DNA from: Bacteroidota bacterium
Lineage (GTDB): Bacteria > Bacteroidota > Bacteroidia > Cytophagales > Cyclobacteriaceae
Length of the DNA: 7,962 bases
Assembly (NCBI GenBank): GCA_003242315.1
Contig: QGUY01000186.1
Coordinates: forward strand, 1 to 7,962
Direction of reading: 5' to 3'
Position 1 is the stretch's first letter, and every line of letters begins with the position of its first letter. The notes beneath the pieces are model-generated. The model searched no databases. It saw only the letters and a list, made by a program, of their open reading frames with translations, and had not been told where the DNA came from. Both the position numbers and the translations under genes were made by a program. This document shows positions 1-5,459 of the stretch, in pieces.

Positions 1-183
1 CCTTTAGGGGGTTAAGGGGTGCGTGGGGAGGTGTTGATGTGTTGATGTGCTCATGTGTTGATGTTGTCTGTACCTAAGGGGTTGTGCGAGGGATGAATGA
101 TGGCAGGTTCATCGTAGGGATAGTGCGCGTAGGGCCCTTTAAGGGGTGTGCGGGGGAATGTGTTAATGTGTTGAAGTTGTGAA
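1..183. repeat. Degenerate three-copy G-rich repeat with 8-bp tandem units, non-coding
   Basis: A G-rich core of the form TAAGGGG-(T/G-rich)-GCG-GGGA occurs three times, starting at 13, 75 and 140, so the copies are 62 and 65 bases apart. Copies 1 and 3 are each followed by tandem 8-bp units. At 31-62 these are GTGTTGAT, GTGTTGAT, GTGCTCAT, GTGTTGAT. At 160-183 they are GTGTTAAT, GTGTTGAA, GTTGTGAA. Copy 3 also carries an odd-centred palindrome, CCCTT-T-AAGGG (135-145). No credible protein is encoded here on either strand. From general familiarity, short repeats of this kind are common between genes in Cytophagales and relatives. Their function is not known to me, and no promoter for the following gene could be picked out. 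Confidence 0.7.
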
Positions 184-204
184 CGATAAATTAAGTGAAC
201 ATAA

Positions 205-612
205 ATGAAACTGTTAACCCCTCCTACCAGTCCTTCCAATGAAGCGGTTGGTTTGGTGCGAATTGTTGTTGGACTGCTGATCGCTTATCATGGACACGAA
301 GTGTTCAGACCTGAACTGATGAGCACGTACATGGAATGGGATACATTCAAGACATCTTCGGGCAAGTTTCTTGTCTATGCAGGAAAGGCTTCTGAGCTGA
401 TCGCCGGCATTCTTCTCACGCTGGGGTTGTTCACACGCATTGGCGCACTATTGGCGATCGGGACCTTCTGCTACATAACGTTCATGGTGGGCAACGGGAG
501 GTTTTGGTACGAAGATCAACATCCCTTCATGTTTGCCCTGTTCGGATTGCTGTTCCTGCTTACAGGACCAGGAGCGTGGAGTGTTGATAACGTATTGTTC
601 AAGAAACCTTAA
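205..612 (+). CDS. DoxX family integral membrane protein
   Basis: The 135-residue product has the DoxX-family layout of four predicted membrane segments. They lie at about residues 14-30, 62-79, 81-97 and 106-123, with a polar loop between the first two. The first helix has the family-like pattern VRIVVGLLIAYHG. A helix pair ending LGLFTRIGALLAIG follows, and the last segment FALFGLLFLLTGPGAWSVD resembles the usual DoxX C-terminus. DoxX-like proteins are small inner-membrane proteins often linked to redox or thiol-stress functions, but the substrate of this one cannot be inferred. The ATG at 205 is preceded by an A-rich stretch with no clear Shine-Dalgarno, which is normal for Bacteroidota. 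It stands alone, converging on the ABC permease with 29 bases between the stop codons. Family assignment is fairly sure; role unknown. Confidence 0.85.
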   Translation: MKLLTPPTSPSNEAVGLVRIVVGLLIAYHGHEVFRPELMSTYMEWDTFKTSSGKFLVYAGKASELIAGILLTLGLFTRIGALLAIGTFCYITFMVGNGRFWYEDQHPFMFALFGLLFLLTGPGAWSVDNVLFKKP

Positions 613-614
613 CC

Positions 615-632
615 CTGCACCTGCATCTGCAC
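615..632. repeat. Three tandem hexamers between convergent genes
   Basis: CTGCAC-CTGCAT-CTGCAC starts 3 bases after the DoxX stop codon and lies in the 29-base gap before the permease stop. No hairpin with a T-run is visible, so no intrinsic terminator can be called for either convergent gene. Confidence 0.6.
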
Positions 633-641
633 CTAAACAAA

Positions 642-1736
642 TCATTCCCACCGAAACAACTTAACCGCAATGGTGTAGGTAACGGCCATCCACACACACA
701 TCCCCAGCAGGTCTCCCGGAAGTTCCCATAAAGAGGTGCCCTCGTTGGCAATCTTTCGCATCGCGTCGACGACGTAGGTTAGCGGCAGGAAGTTGGTAAT
801 CGACTGCAACCATTTGGGAAATACCTCTGCGGGAAAAAATATTCCTGATAAGAGCAGCAGAGGCAGTTGCACCAGGTTGGCAACCGGAGCAACCTGAGTT
901 TCTTCGCGCGCCCATCCGGCGATCGAAAATCCCACACCCAGGAAAATCAGCGCTCCAATGATGCACACCAGGGCAAAGTCAATGTAGCTGCCCATCATGT
1001 GGAAATCGAAAAACCAGGCGCCAAAGCCGACCAGCACAGTGGCGGTCATGATGACGACGATAAGTCGGACTACCGCTTGCGCGAGTACAAATTGAAACGG
1101 ATGTATGGGCGTGGCCTGAATACGACGCAGCGCTCCGTTGAGTTTCCACGCGACAAAACTGAACGCAACGCTAAAGATTCCAAGTTGCATGATGGTCATG
1201 GCCAGGATGCCTGGTAACACGAAGTCGAAATAACCGAGGTCGTTGACTGTTACACCTGTGGTTTTTATACTAAGCATGGGCGCGTTACCGGTAAACTTTC
1301 TGTCGAGGCTGTTCACAATCTGGCTGATGACAAGGTTGGCGATCTGTGCACCCTGAGGTTTTCCGTTGTTGAATCGCGTTTCAATTTGTTCGGGCACCGG
1401 CCTGCCATCCTTCATCTCTCCAAAGCGTTCCGGAACGATCACATGAAGGTCTACGTGTCCTTTTCCGAGCGCATCCGCCGCCTCAGCTTCGGAAAGAGTC
1501 TCAATACTGAAAGCGCCTACCTGTACGAGTTCCTTTTCAAATTCCGCCGCCATTTCTGTTGTCGAATGGTTTGTTATGGCGAGGCGGATCGCCGGACCGG
1601 AATTACTGGATAGGAATCCAAAGACGGATAGCATGACCATCGGAAGCAACAGGCTGAACACGATCGTTCCCTTATTCCTCATAAACATTTTGAGCGACGC
1701 CTTCACCATCGCGACGAATGACTTCACCGTCTTCAT
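642..1736 (-). CDS. ABC-2 type transporter permease
   Basis: This 364-residue protein is the membrane half of an ABC-2 (DrrB/YhhJ-like) exporter. After a short basic cytoplasmic N-terminus there is one membrane helix (about 24-44), then an extracytoplasmic domain of some 125 residues (about 45-170). Five more helices follow near 172-194, 219-242, 253-274, 285-302 and 342-361. The stretch LLSGIFFPAEVFPKWLQSI followed by NFLPLTYVVDAMR (about 296-327) is the typical conserved C-terminal ABC-2 signature. The ATG at 1736 shares its A with the TAA stop of the upstream ATPase (TAATG), which implies translational coupling and a shared complex. It should act in the inner membrane, exporting or extruding an unidentified substrate. 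Length and topology fit a complete gene. Drug, lipid or polysaccharide precursors are all possible; nothing here decides. Confidence 0.93.
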   Translation of the reverse strand: MKTVKSFVAMVKASLKMFMRNKGTIVFSLLLPMVMLSVFGFLSSNSGPAIRLAITNHSTTEMAAEFEKELVQVGAFSIETLSEAEAADALGKGHVDLHVIVPERFGEMKDGRPVPEQIETRFNNGKPQGAQIANLVISQIVNSLDRKFTGNAPMLSIKTTGVTVNDLGYFDFVLPGILAMTIMQLGIFSVAFSFVAWKLNGALRRIQATPIHPFQFVLAQAVVRLIVVIMTATVLVGFGAWFFDFHMMGSYIDFALVCIIGALIFLGVGFSIAGWAREETQVAPVANLVQLPLLLLSGIFFPAEVFPKWLQSITNFLPLTYVVDAMRKIANEGTSLWELPGDLLGMCVWMAVTYTIAVKLFRWE

Positions 1737-2500
1737 TAGTCTCTCAGCGTTTTTCCCGTCAGGTCAAGAAATACATCCTCCAGTGTAGCCGCATGCACCT
1801 CCGTCCGCGGTGTGAATCCTCGCGCCAGAAGTTGCCGGATGAGCTGGCCGGGTGAGTCGAGCGCAACGATTTTGCCATCGTCCATGATCGCAATGCGGTC
1901 GCACAGCGACTGTGCCTCGTCCATGTAGTGCGTAGTGAGTACAACCGTGGTACCTCTCTCCCGAATCTGTCCGATTAATTCCCAAAGGTTGCGTCGCGCC
2001 TGAGGGTCGAGACCGGTTGTTGGTTCATCAAGGAACACGACAACGGGATTGTTTACAAGGGTTGTCGCTATTGAGAATCGTTGCTTCTGCCCTCCCGACA
2101 ATTCCTTAACCATCGCGCGGGCTTTGTCTTTGAGGCCTACGTCGTCGAGCAGTTTAAGAGGATCGACTTTGCAACCATAGAGGGCCGCGAACATTTCAAT
2201 GAGTTCATTGAGTCGCAGGTTTTGAAAGAACGACGACGACTGAAGCTGTATCCCGATGCGTTCCTTGATTTTGTACGGGTGTTGAACGGCATTAATACCG
2301 TCGAGTATGATCGTTCCCGACGTAATGGGGCGCAGGCCTTCGATCATTTCCAGCGTTGTAGTCTTCCCTGCACCATTAGGGCCAAGGATGCCGAACACTT
2401 CGCCGCGGTTAACATTGAAGCTCACGCCCTTCACGGCCTCGACACCGTTGTCATACGTCTTTACAAGGTTTTCAACCTGAAGTACAATGGATGATGACAT
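1736..2500 (-). CDS. ABC transporter ATP-binding protein (DrrA-like)
   Basis: The nucleotide-binding subunit paired with the downstream permease; it hydrolyses ATP on the cytoplasmic face. Numbered from the ATG at 2500 (254 residues), Walker A GPNGAGKT is at about 40-47, the Q-loop glutamine near 87, the ABC signature LSGGQKQR at 134-141, Walker B VVVFLDEP at 153-160 and the H-loop TTH at 189-191. The C-terminal ATLEDVFLDLTGKTLRD matches the ending typical of drug-resistance type (DRA) ATPases. The reading frame can be opened three codons earlier at a TTG (2507-2509), adding only MQT. The ATG is preferred because MSSSIVLQVENLVKTY gives the normal family N-terminus. The gene follows the dehydrogenase after 43 bases and overlaps the permease start by one base (TAATG), so a shared transcript is likely. 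Confidence 0.94.
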   Translation of the reverse strand: MSSSIVLQVENLVKTYDNGVEAVKGVSFNVNRGEVFGILGPNGAGKTTTLEMIEGLRPITSGTIILDGINAVQHPYKIKERIGIQLQSSSFFQNLRLNELIEMFAALYGCKVDPLKLLDDVGLKDKARAMVKELSGGQKQRFSIATTLVNNPVVVFLDEPTTGLDPQARRNLWELIGQIRERGTTVVLTTHYMDEAQSLCDRIAIMDDGKIVALDSPGQLIRQLLARGFTPRTEVHAATLEDVFLDLTGKTLRD

Positions 2501-2543
2501 GGTTTGCAATATAGAACGATCATATTATTCCGGGGTGCCAACA

Positions 2544-3536
2544 TCACATCTCCAATACGATCTTCCCCACCCTGTTGGTTGCACCAATGTCGTTAAAGGC
2601 AGAAATGATCTTGCTGAATGGCCGTATGGAATCGATTTGTGGTCGGATTTTGTGTTTGGAGACGAATTGCAGCATCTGAACAAATTCTTCGTCGTTACCC
2701 ATTGTCGATCCGATGAGCGAGAGTTGTCGCCAAAACATCCTGTAGAGGTCGATGCTCTTGGGCAGGCCTGCGGAGGCACCATAAAATACGAGCTTACCCG
2801 AAGGTTTCAGAATCTTGATGAACGCGTTGACCTGTTCTCCGCCAGCGCTGTCGAGGATTAAATCAAACCCGCCTTTGGTTTTCCAAAGATCCTTAAACGT
2901 GTTTTCCAGTTTGTAGTTGTATCCCCCCTTCGCTCCCAACTTGATTGCCTTTTGCAGTTTGGTCTCACTGCTCGTGTTCACATACACGTTCGCTCCGGCA
3001 GCGAGTGCAAACTGAAAAGCAAGCTGGGCAACGCCGCCACCAAACCCGGAGATGAGAACGTTCTGTCCGGCCCGCAGCCCACCCTTCCTGAACAACGCGC
3101 GATACGACGTGAGCCCGCCTAACGGGAGGGCCGCTGCCTGGCGATGATCCAGATGAGAAGGCTTGTGCTGCAAACGGTCGACCGGCACCGCAATGTATTC
3201 AGCAAAGGTGCCGTTCTCTGGCATACCAAGGATGGTGTACTTATCAGACTGTACCTCCGGGTTGGGACCCCAGTTGACATTAGGATTTATCACCACCTCC
3301 TGCCCTACCCACGGCTGATGCACTTCATCGTGTACCTCTTCAACAATACCGCATCCGTCCGAACCAAGAATTGCTCCAAACCTGATGTGCGGATACTTAC
3401 CCTCTATGATCCACTGATCGCGCCGGTTTAGCGTAACAGATAGCAGTCGCACAAGGGCCTTACCTTCCGACAACACAGGCTTGGGTACGTCCACTAATTC
3501 AATCTTCCCGGGCGCCGTGAGTACGAGGGCTTTCAT
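2544..3536 (-). CDS. Zinc-independent medium-chain dehydrogenase (quinone-oxidoreductase-like)
   Basis: A 330-residue NAD(P)-dependent oxidoreductase of the medium-chain dehydrogenase superfamily. The N-terminal GroES-like catalytic domain (about 1-120) has the landmarks LNRRDQWIIEGKY and GSDGCGIVEEV. The Rossmann domain has the nucleotide-binding loop SGFGGGVAQLA (about 163-173), and a C-terminal return to the catalytic fold ends RVGKIVLEM. The residue usually holding the catalytic zinc cysteine is replaced in the RRD segment, and the four-cysteine structural-zinc loop is absent. This fits the quinone-oxidoreductase/enoyl-reductase side of the family rather than classical alcohol dehydrogenases. 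The substrate is not predictable. The frame opens earlier at a TTG (3594-3596), but the extra 20 residues (rich in Tyr and Asn) are translated from a palindromic AT-rich promoter region, so ATG 3536 is chosen. Confidence 0.88.
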   Translation of the reverse strand: MKALVLTAPGKIELVDVPKPVLSEGKALVRLLSVTLNRRDQWIIEGKYPHIRFGAILGSDGCGIVEEVHDEVHQPWVGQEVVINPNVNWGPNPEVQSDKYTILGMPENGTFAEYIAVPVDRLQHKPSHLDHRQAAALPLGGLTSYRALFRKGGLRAGQNVLISGFGGGVAQLAFQFALAAGANVYVNTSSETKLQKAIKLGAKGGYNYKLENTFKDLWKTKGGFDLILDSAGGEQVNAFIKILKPSGKLVFYGASAGLPKSIDLYRMFWRQLSLIGSTMGNDEEFVQMLQFVSKHKIRPQIDSIRPFSKIISAFNDIGATNRVGKIVLEM

Positions 3537-3544
3537 ATCCGATG

Positions 3545-3580
3545 GGTGGTAATAATTGTAATTATTGCAATAATACCACC
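3545..3580. promoter_or_regulatory. Nested AT-rich palindromes upstream of the dehydrogenase
   Basis: Outer arms GGTGGTA (3545-3551) and TACCACC (3574-3580) flank two inner inverted repeats. One is AATAATT-GT-AATTATT (3551-3566). The other is a perfect 14-bp palindrome, ATTATTGCAATAAT (3561-3574). The block ends 9 bases before the dehydrogenase ATG. No T-run follows it on the minus strand, so it does not look like a dnaB terminator. An operator at the dehydrogenase promoter is the better inference. Confidence 0.5.
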
Positions 3581-3597
3581 TTTTCGTCACTTTCAAT
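3568..3597 (-). promoter_or_regulatory. Weak candidate Bacteroidota promoter for the dehydrogenase
   Basis: Read on the minus strand, ATTG (3597-3594) is followed after 18 bases by TATTATTG (3575-3568). This is one base off the -7 consensus TAnnTTTG and one base short of the usual 19-21 spacing. The -7 box falls inside the nested palindromes. It would start transcription around 3562 and give a leader of about 25 bases. Tentative. Confidence 0.3.
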
Positions 3598-3600
3598 CTT

Positions 3601-3620
3601 CACTCCCACTGTCCACTGCG
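3601..3620. repeat. Short CACT/AGTG repeat behind dnaB
   Basis: CACT recurs at 3601, 3607 and 3614 (AGTGGAC-AGTGG on the minus strand), starting 4 bases beyond the dnaB stop codon. It is a degenerate repeat of period 6-7 with no hairpin. It resembles the small repeats at 31-62 and 615-632 in kind, though not in sequence. Confidence 0.4.
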
Positions 3621-3624
3621 TACT

Positions 3625-5151
3625 CTAAAAGGGCGTCTCATCCGGATCTCGCGGCTCCCGGCCCAGTTCCGGTCCGGGATCTGGTGGCGTATTCACGCGA
3701 CTTCCGAGTCTGATCATGCCGCTGAACGGATTGTCGCCGGGTGTTGGCTCGTCAAAGTCAGCAAACTTCGTGTACTTGCCGATAAACTTGAGCTTGACGC
3801 TTCCTGTTGAACCATTCCTGTGCTTGGCGATGATAACCTCGCCCATGCCCTGGGTGGGCATCCCCTCTTCATCTACGGTAATCTTGTAGTACTCGGGACG
3901 ATAGAGGAACATGACAATGTCAGCGTCCTGTTCGATGGAACCGGACTCACGGAGGTCGGACAACTGCGGTCGTTTGTCGCCACCACGGGTTTCGACACCG
4001 CGACTTAACTGCGACAACGCGATAACCGGAACGTTAAGTTCTTTAGCTATTCCCTTCAGCGCCCGTGAAATCGACGCGATCTCCTGTTCACGGTTACCAC
4101 CCTGCTCCCCGCGCATGAGTTGGAGATAGTCGACGACGATGAGTTGCACATTGTGTTCAGCTTTGAGTCGCCGGCATTTGGCGCGCAGCTCCAGGATAGA
4201 GAGCGCGGGCGTGTCATCGATAAAGATAGGCGCTGCCGATAGCCGGTTCGTCTTGTGTACAAGTTGAGCCCATTCAAATTCGGCCAGATTGCCTTTTCGA
4301 ATCTTTTCACCTTCGAGTTCCGCTTCCGCGGATATCATCCGGTTGACAAGCTGCACCGACGCCATTTCAAGTGAGAAGATGGCGACGGGTATTTTGAAGT
4401 CGACTGCGGCATTGCGCAGGGCCGATACAACGAACGCTGTCTTACCCATCCCGGGGCGTGCGGCGATGATGATGAGATCCGACTTTTGCCAGCCTGATGT
4501 CATGCGATCGAGTGCCGTGAAACCACTCGGCACGCCGGTGAGGCCATCCTTGTGTTCCCTGAGTTGCTGAAGTTCCTGAATGGCACGATACATCAGGTTC
4601 TTCATCGAGTCGTAATTTTTCCTCAGGTTCGAGTCGGATATTTCGAATATTTTCTGCTCCGTTCTATCGAGCAATTCGAATACGTCTGTGGTATCTTCGT
4701 AAGCGTCCTGGTGAATCAGGGAAGCAATTTGGATAAGGTCACGCTTGATGGCCATTTCAATGATGACCCGCGCGTGGTACTCGATGTTGGCTGCCGAACT
4801 AACCTTTGACGTCAGTTCTGCTACTTTGTAAGCGCCACCGACAAGTTCCAGCTTTCCGTTTTTACGGAGCTGGTTGACGACGGTCCGCATGTCGACAGGT
4901 TCGGATGCCTTAAACAATTCGACGATGGCCGCATACAGTTCCTTGTGAGCGTCCTGGTAAAAATGTTCAGGCTTAAGAAACTCGATTACCTGATTCAGGG
5001 CATTCTTCTCCAGCATCAAGGCACCCAACACAGCCTCTTCCAGTTCGGGTGCCTGCGGTGGTAGCTTACCCAGGCTTTCCGAAATATCGCGCGCTACCAG
5101 TTTTGTGGATTTGCTGCTCAGTCTCAGGGGCGTAGTTCTACCTTGCTCCAT
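3625..5151 (-). CDS. dnaB: Replicative DNA helicase DnaB
   Basis: A complete 508-residue replicative helicase, the hexameric motor that unwinds DNA 5'-3' at the fork and recruits primase. The DnaB N-terminal domain runs from about 31 (PPQAPELEEAVLGALML) to about 135. The RecA-like C-terminal domain begins near 203 (GLTGVPSGFTALDRMTSG). Walker A ARPGMGKT is at 231-238, the catalytic glutamate region SLEM at 260-263, Walker B IVVDYLQL at 338-345, SQLSR at 380-384 and the arginine-finger region AKHRNGSTG at 442-450. No intein interrupts the Walker A or later motifs, where DnaB inteins often sit. The first 30 residues are a basic extension. The C-terminal 35 are proline- and acid-rich, probably flexible, and common in Bacteroidota. 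The ATG at 5151 is the natural start. It is transcribed away from mpl with its own promoter in the divergent spacer. Confidence 0.98.
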   Translation of the reverse strand: MEQGRTTPLRLSSKSTKLVARDISESLGKLPPQAPELEEAVLGALMLEKNALNQVIEFLKPEHFYQDAHKELYAAIVELFKASEPVDMRTVVNQLRKNGKLELVGGAYKVAELTSKVSSAANIEYHARVIIEMAIKRDLIQIASLIHQDAYEDTTDVFELLDRTEQKIFEISDSNLRKNYDSMKNLMYRAIQELQQLREHKDGLTGVPSGFTALDRMTSGWQKSDLIIIAARPGMGKTAFVVSALRNAAVDFKIPVAIFSLEMASVQLVNRMISAEAELEGEKIRKGNLAEFEWAQLVHKTNRLSAAPIFIDDTPALSILELRAKCRRLKAEHNVQLIVVDYLQLMRGEQGGNREQEIASISRALKGIAKELNVPVIALSQLSRGVETRGGDKRPQLSDLRESGSIEQDADIVMFLYRPEYYKITVDEEGMPTQGMGEVIIAKHRNGSTGSVKLKFIGKYTKFADFDEPTPGDNPFSGMIRLGSRVNTPPDPGPELGREPRDPDETPF

Positions 5152-5186
5152 GCCGTAGTTGTTGTAGGTATCTCAAAAGTCTGATC

Positions 5187-5201
5187 CGGGTTATCAACCC
5201 G
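5187..5201 (-). promoter_or_regulatory. Stem-loop at the predicted 5' end of the dnaB transcript
   Basis: CGGGTT and AACCCG form a perfect 6-bp stem with a 3-base loop. If the -7 box at 5210-5217 is used, transcription starts near 5204. The stem would then begin within a few bases of the mRNA 5' end, where it could protect the message or affect early elongation. It lies about 35 bases before the ATG, so it should not block the start itself. Confidence 0.5.
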
Positions 5202-5209
5202 AGGGGCAA

Positions 5210-5242
5210 CAAACGTATAAAAAGCATCACTACACGTATTAA
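5210..5242 (-). promoter_or_regulatory. Candidate dnaB promoter
   Basis: The minus strand reads TACGTTTG at 5217-5210, a full match to the Bacteroidota -7 consensus TAnnTTTG. The -33 region 21 bases upstream (5242-5239) is only TTAA, a weak match to TTTG. A better TTTG exists at 5246-5243 but would need a 25-base spacer. The -33 region lies inside the 11-bp repeats. The predicted leader is about 50 bases, with no clear Shine-Dalgarno. Confidence 0.5.
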
Positions 5243-5268
5243 CAAAGTATTAACAAACAACTAACACA
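5236..5268. repeat. 11-bp helically phased direct repeats upstream of dnaB
   Basis: GTATTAACAAA is repeated exactly and without a gap at 5236-5246 and 5247-5257. A degenerate third core, CTAACACA (5261-5268), follows with the same 11-base step as TTAACAAA at 5239 and 5250. The step is close to one helical turn, so the cores face the same side of the DNA. They overlap the -33 region of the candidate dnaB promoter. Confidence 0.65.
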
Positions 5269-5310
5269 CACTTTGTGCATAAATTTTTCATAAAAAGTTT
5301 GCCGGCATCA

Positions 5311-5325
5311 GGTTGCACAGCAACC
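5311..5325. repeat. Small perfect inverted repeat in the dnaB-mpl spacer
   Basis: GGTTGC-ACA-GCAACC is a 6-bp perfect stem with a 3-base loop. There is no adjacent T-run on either strand, so it is not a recognisable terminator. It lies far from both promoters and its role is unknown. Confidence 0.45.
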
Positions 5326-5367
5326 ATCGTCCCATTATATTCTTAACATCTGCAGTTTAGGCAATCC

Positions 5368-5388
5368 ATTTGACAACTCGTGTCAAAT
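5368..5388. promoter_or_regulatory. Candidate operator palindrome upstream of mpl
   Basis: Perfect 8-bp arms ATTTGACA and TGTCAAAT flank a 5-base spacer (ACTCG). The 21-bp symmetric site ends 16 bases upstream of the -33 box of the candidate mpl promoter. Such size and symmetry suit a dimeric transcription factor. I do not recognise the regulator. Confidence 0.5.
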
Positions 5389-5404
5389 CGCACGGGCCGT
5401 TGGT

Positions 5405-5437
5405 TTTGGTCTATTCCGAACATTTTCATTTACTTTG
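5405..5437 (+). promoter_or_regulatory. Candidate mpl-exonuclease promoter
   Basis: A -33 box TTTG (5405-5408) is followed after 21 bases by TTACTTTG (5430-5437), which differs from the Bacteroidota -7 consensus TAnnTTTG at one position. Transcription would start near 5444, giving a leader of about 16 bases. An AGAGGT at 5445-5450, nine bases before the ATG, could serve as a ribosome binding site, which is unusual for this phylum. Confidence 0.55.
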
Positions 5438-5459
5438 GGCACGAAGAGGTAAACAATAG

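Larger units (their letters stand above)
5152..5459. other. Divergent dnaB-mpl regulatory spacer (308 bases, no gene)
   Basis: No credible open reading frame or structured RNA gene is seen here. From the dnaB side it holds a leader hairpin (5187-5201), a -7 box (5210-5217), two 11-bp tandem repeats with a degenerate third (5236-5268), an AT-rich patch (about 5279-5300), a hairpin GGTTGC-ACA-GCAACC (5311-5325), an 8-bp-arm palindrome (5368-5388) and the mpl promoter (5405-5437). The stretch 5326-5367 shows nothing recognisable. Confidence 0.8.

Noticed and set aside
1..183. CRISPR array
   Set aside because: The repeats are degenerate, the G-rich cores are short and only three in number, and the octamer runs have no spacers. 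No cas gene is present.
867..1217. Plus-strand reading frame of 116 codons inside the permease gene
   Set aside because: It lies antisense to a clear ABC-2 permease, its predicted protein is low-complexity and charged with no recognisable motif, and it has no promoter. The same reasoning removes the other long frames opposite dnaB, mpl and the ATPase.
2501..2509. ATPase start at TTG 2507-2509
   Set aside because: It adds only MQT before a good ATG at 2498-2500 and gives no extra conserved sequence.
2510..2543. Promoter between the dehydrogenase and the ATPase (TATATTGC on the minus strand near 2513-2506)
   Set aside because: The match to TAnnTTTG is poor, there is no -33 box, and the leader would be nearly absent.
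3545..3580. Intrinsic terminator for dnaB
   Set aside because: The outer stem is imperfect in the middle and no T-run follows on the dnaB transcript strand (the next bases read CATCGGAT).
3537..3596. Dehydrogenase N-terminal extension from TTG 3594-3596
   Set aside because: The 20 residues are rich in Tyr and Asn because they are read from AT-rich palindromes. Family members begin at MKALVL, encoded by the ATG at 3536.
3625..5151. Intein or insertion within dnaB
   Set aside because: The helicase motifs run in order at normal spacing in one 508-codon frame of usual length.
5152..5459. Possible replication origin: AT-rich patch, tandem 11-mers, a DnaA-box-like 9-mer, and genes diverging on both sides next to dnaB
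   Set aside because: Only one 9-mer fits the DnaA consensus (TTATCAACC at 5191-5199 has two mismatches). Spot counts of G and C on a few lines either side show no shift in strand skew, with C at or above G on the plus strand to the right. An ordinary divergent promoter region explains it better.
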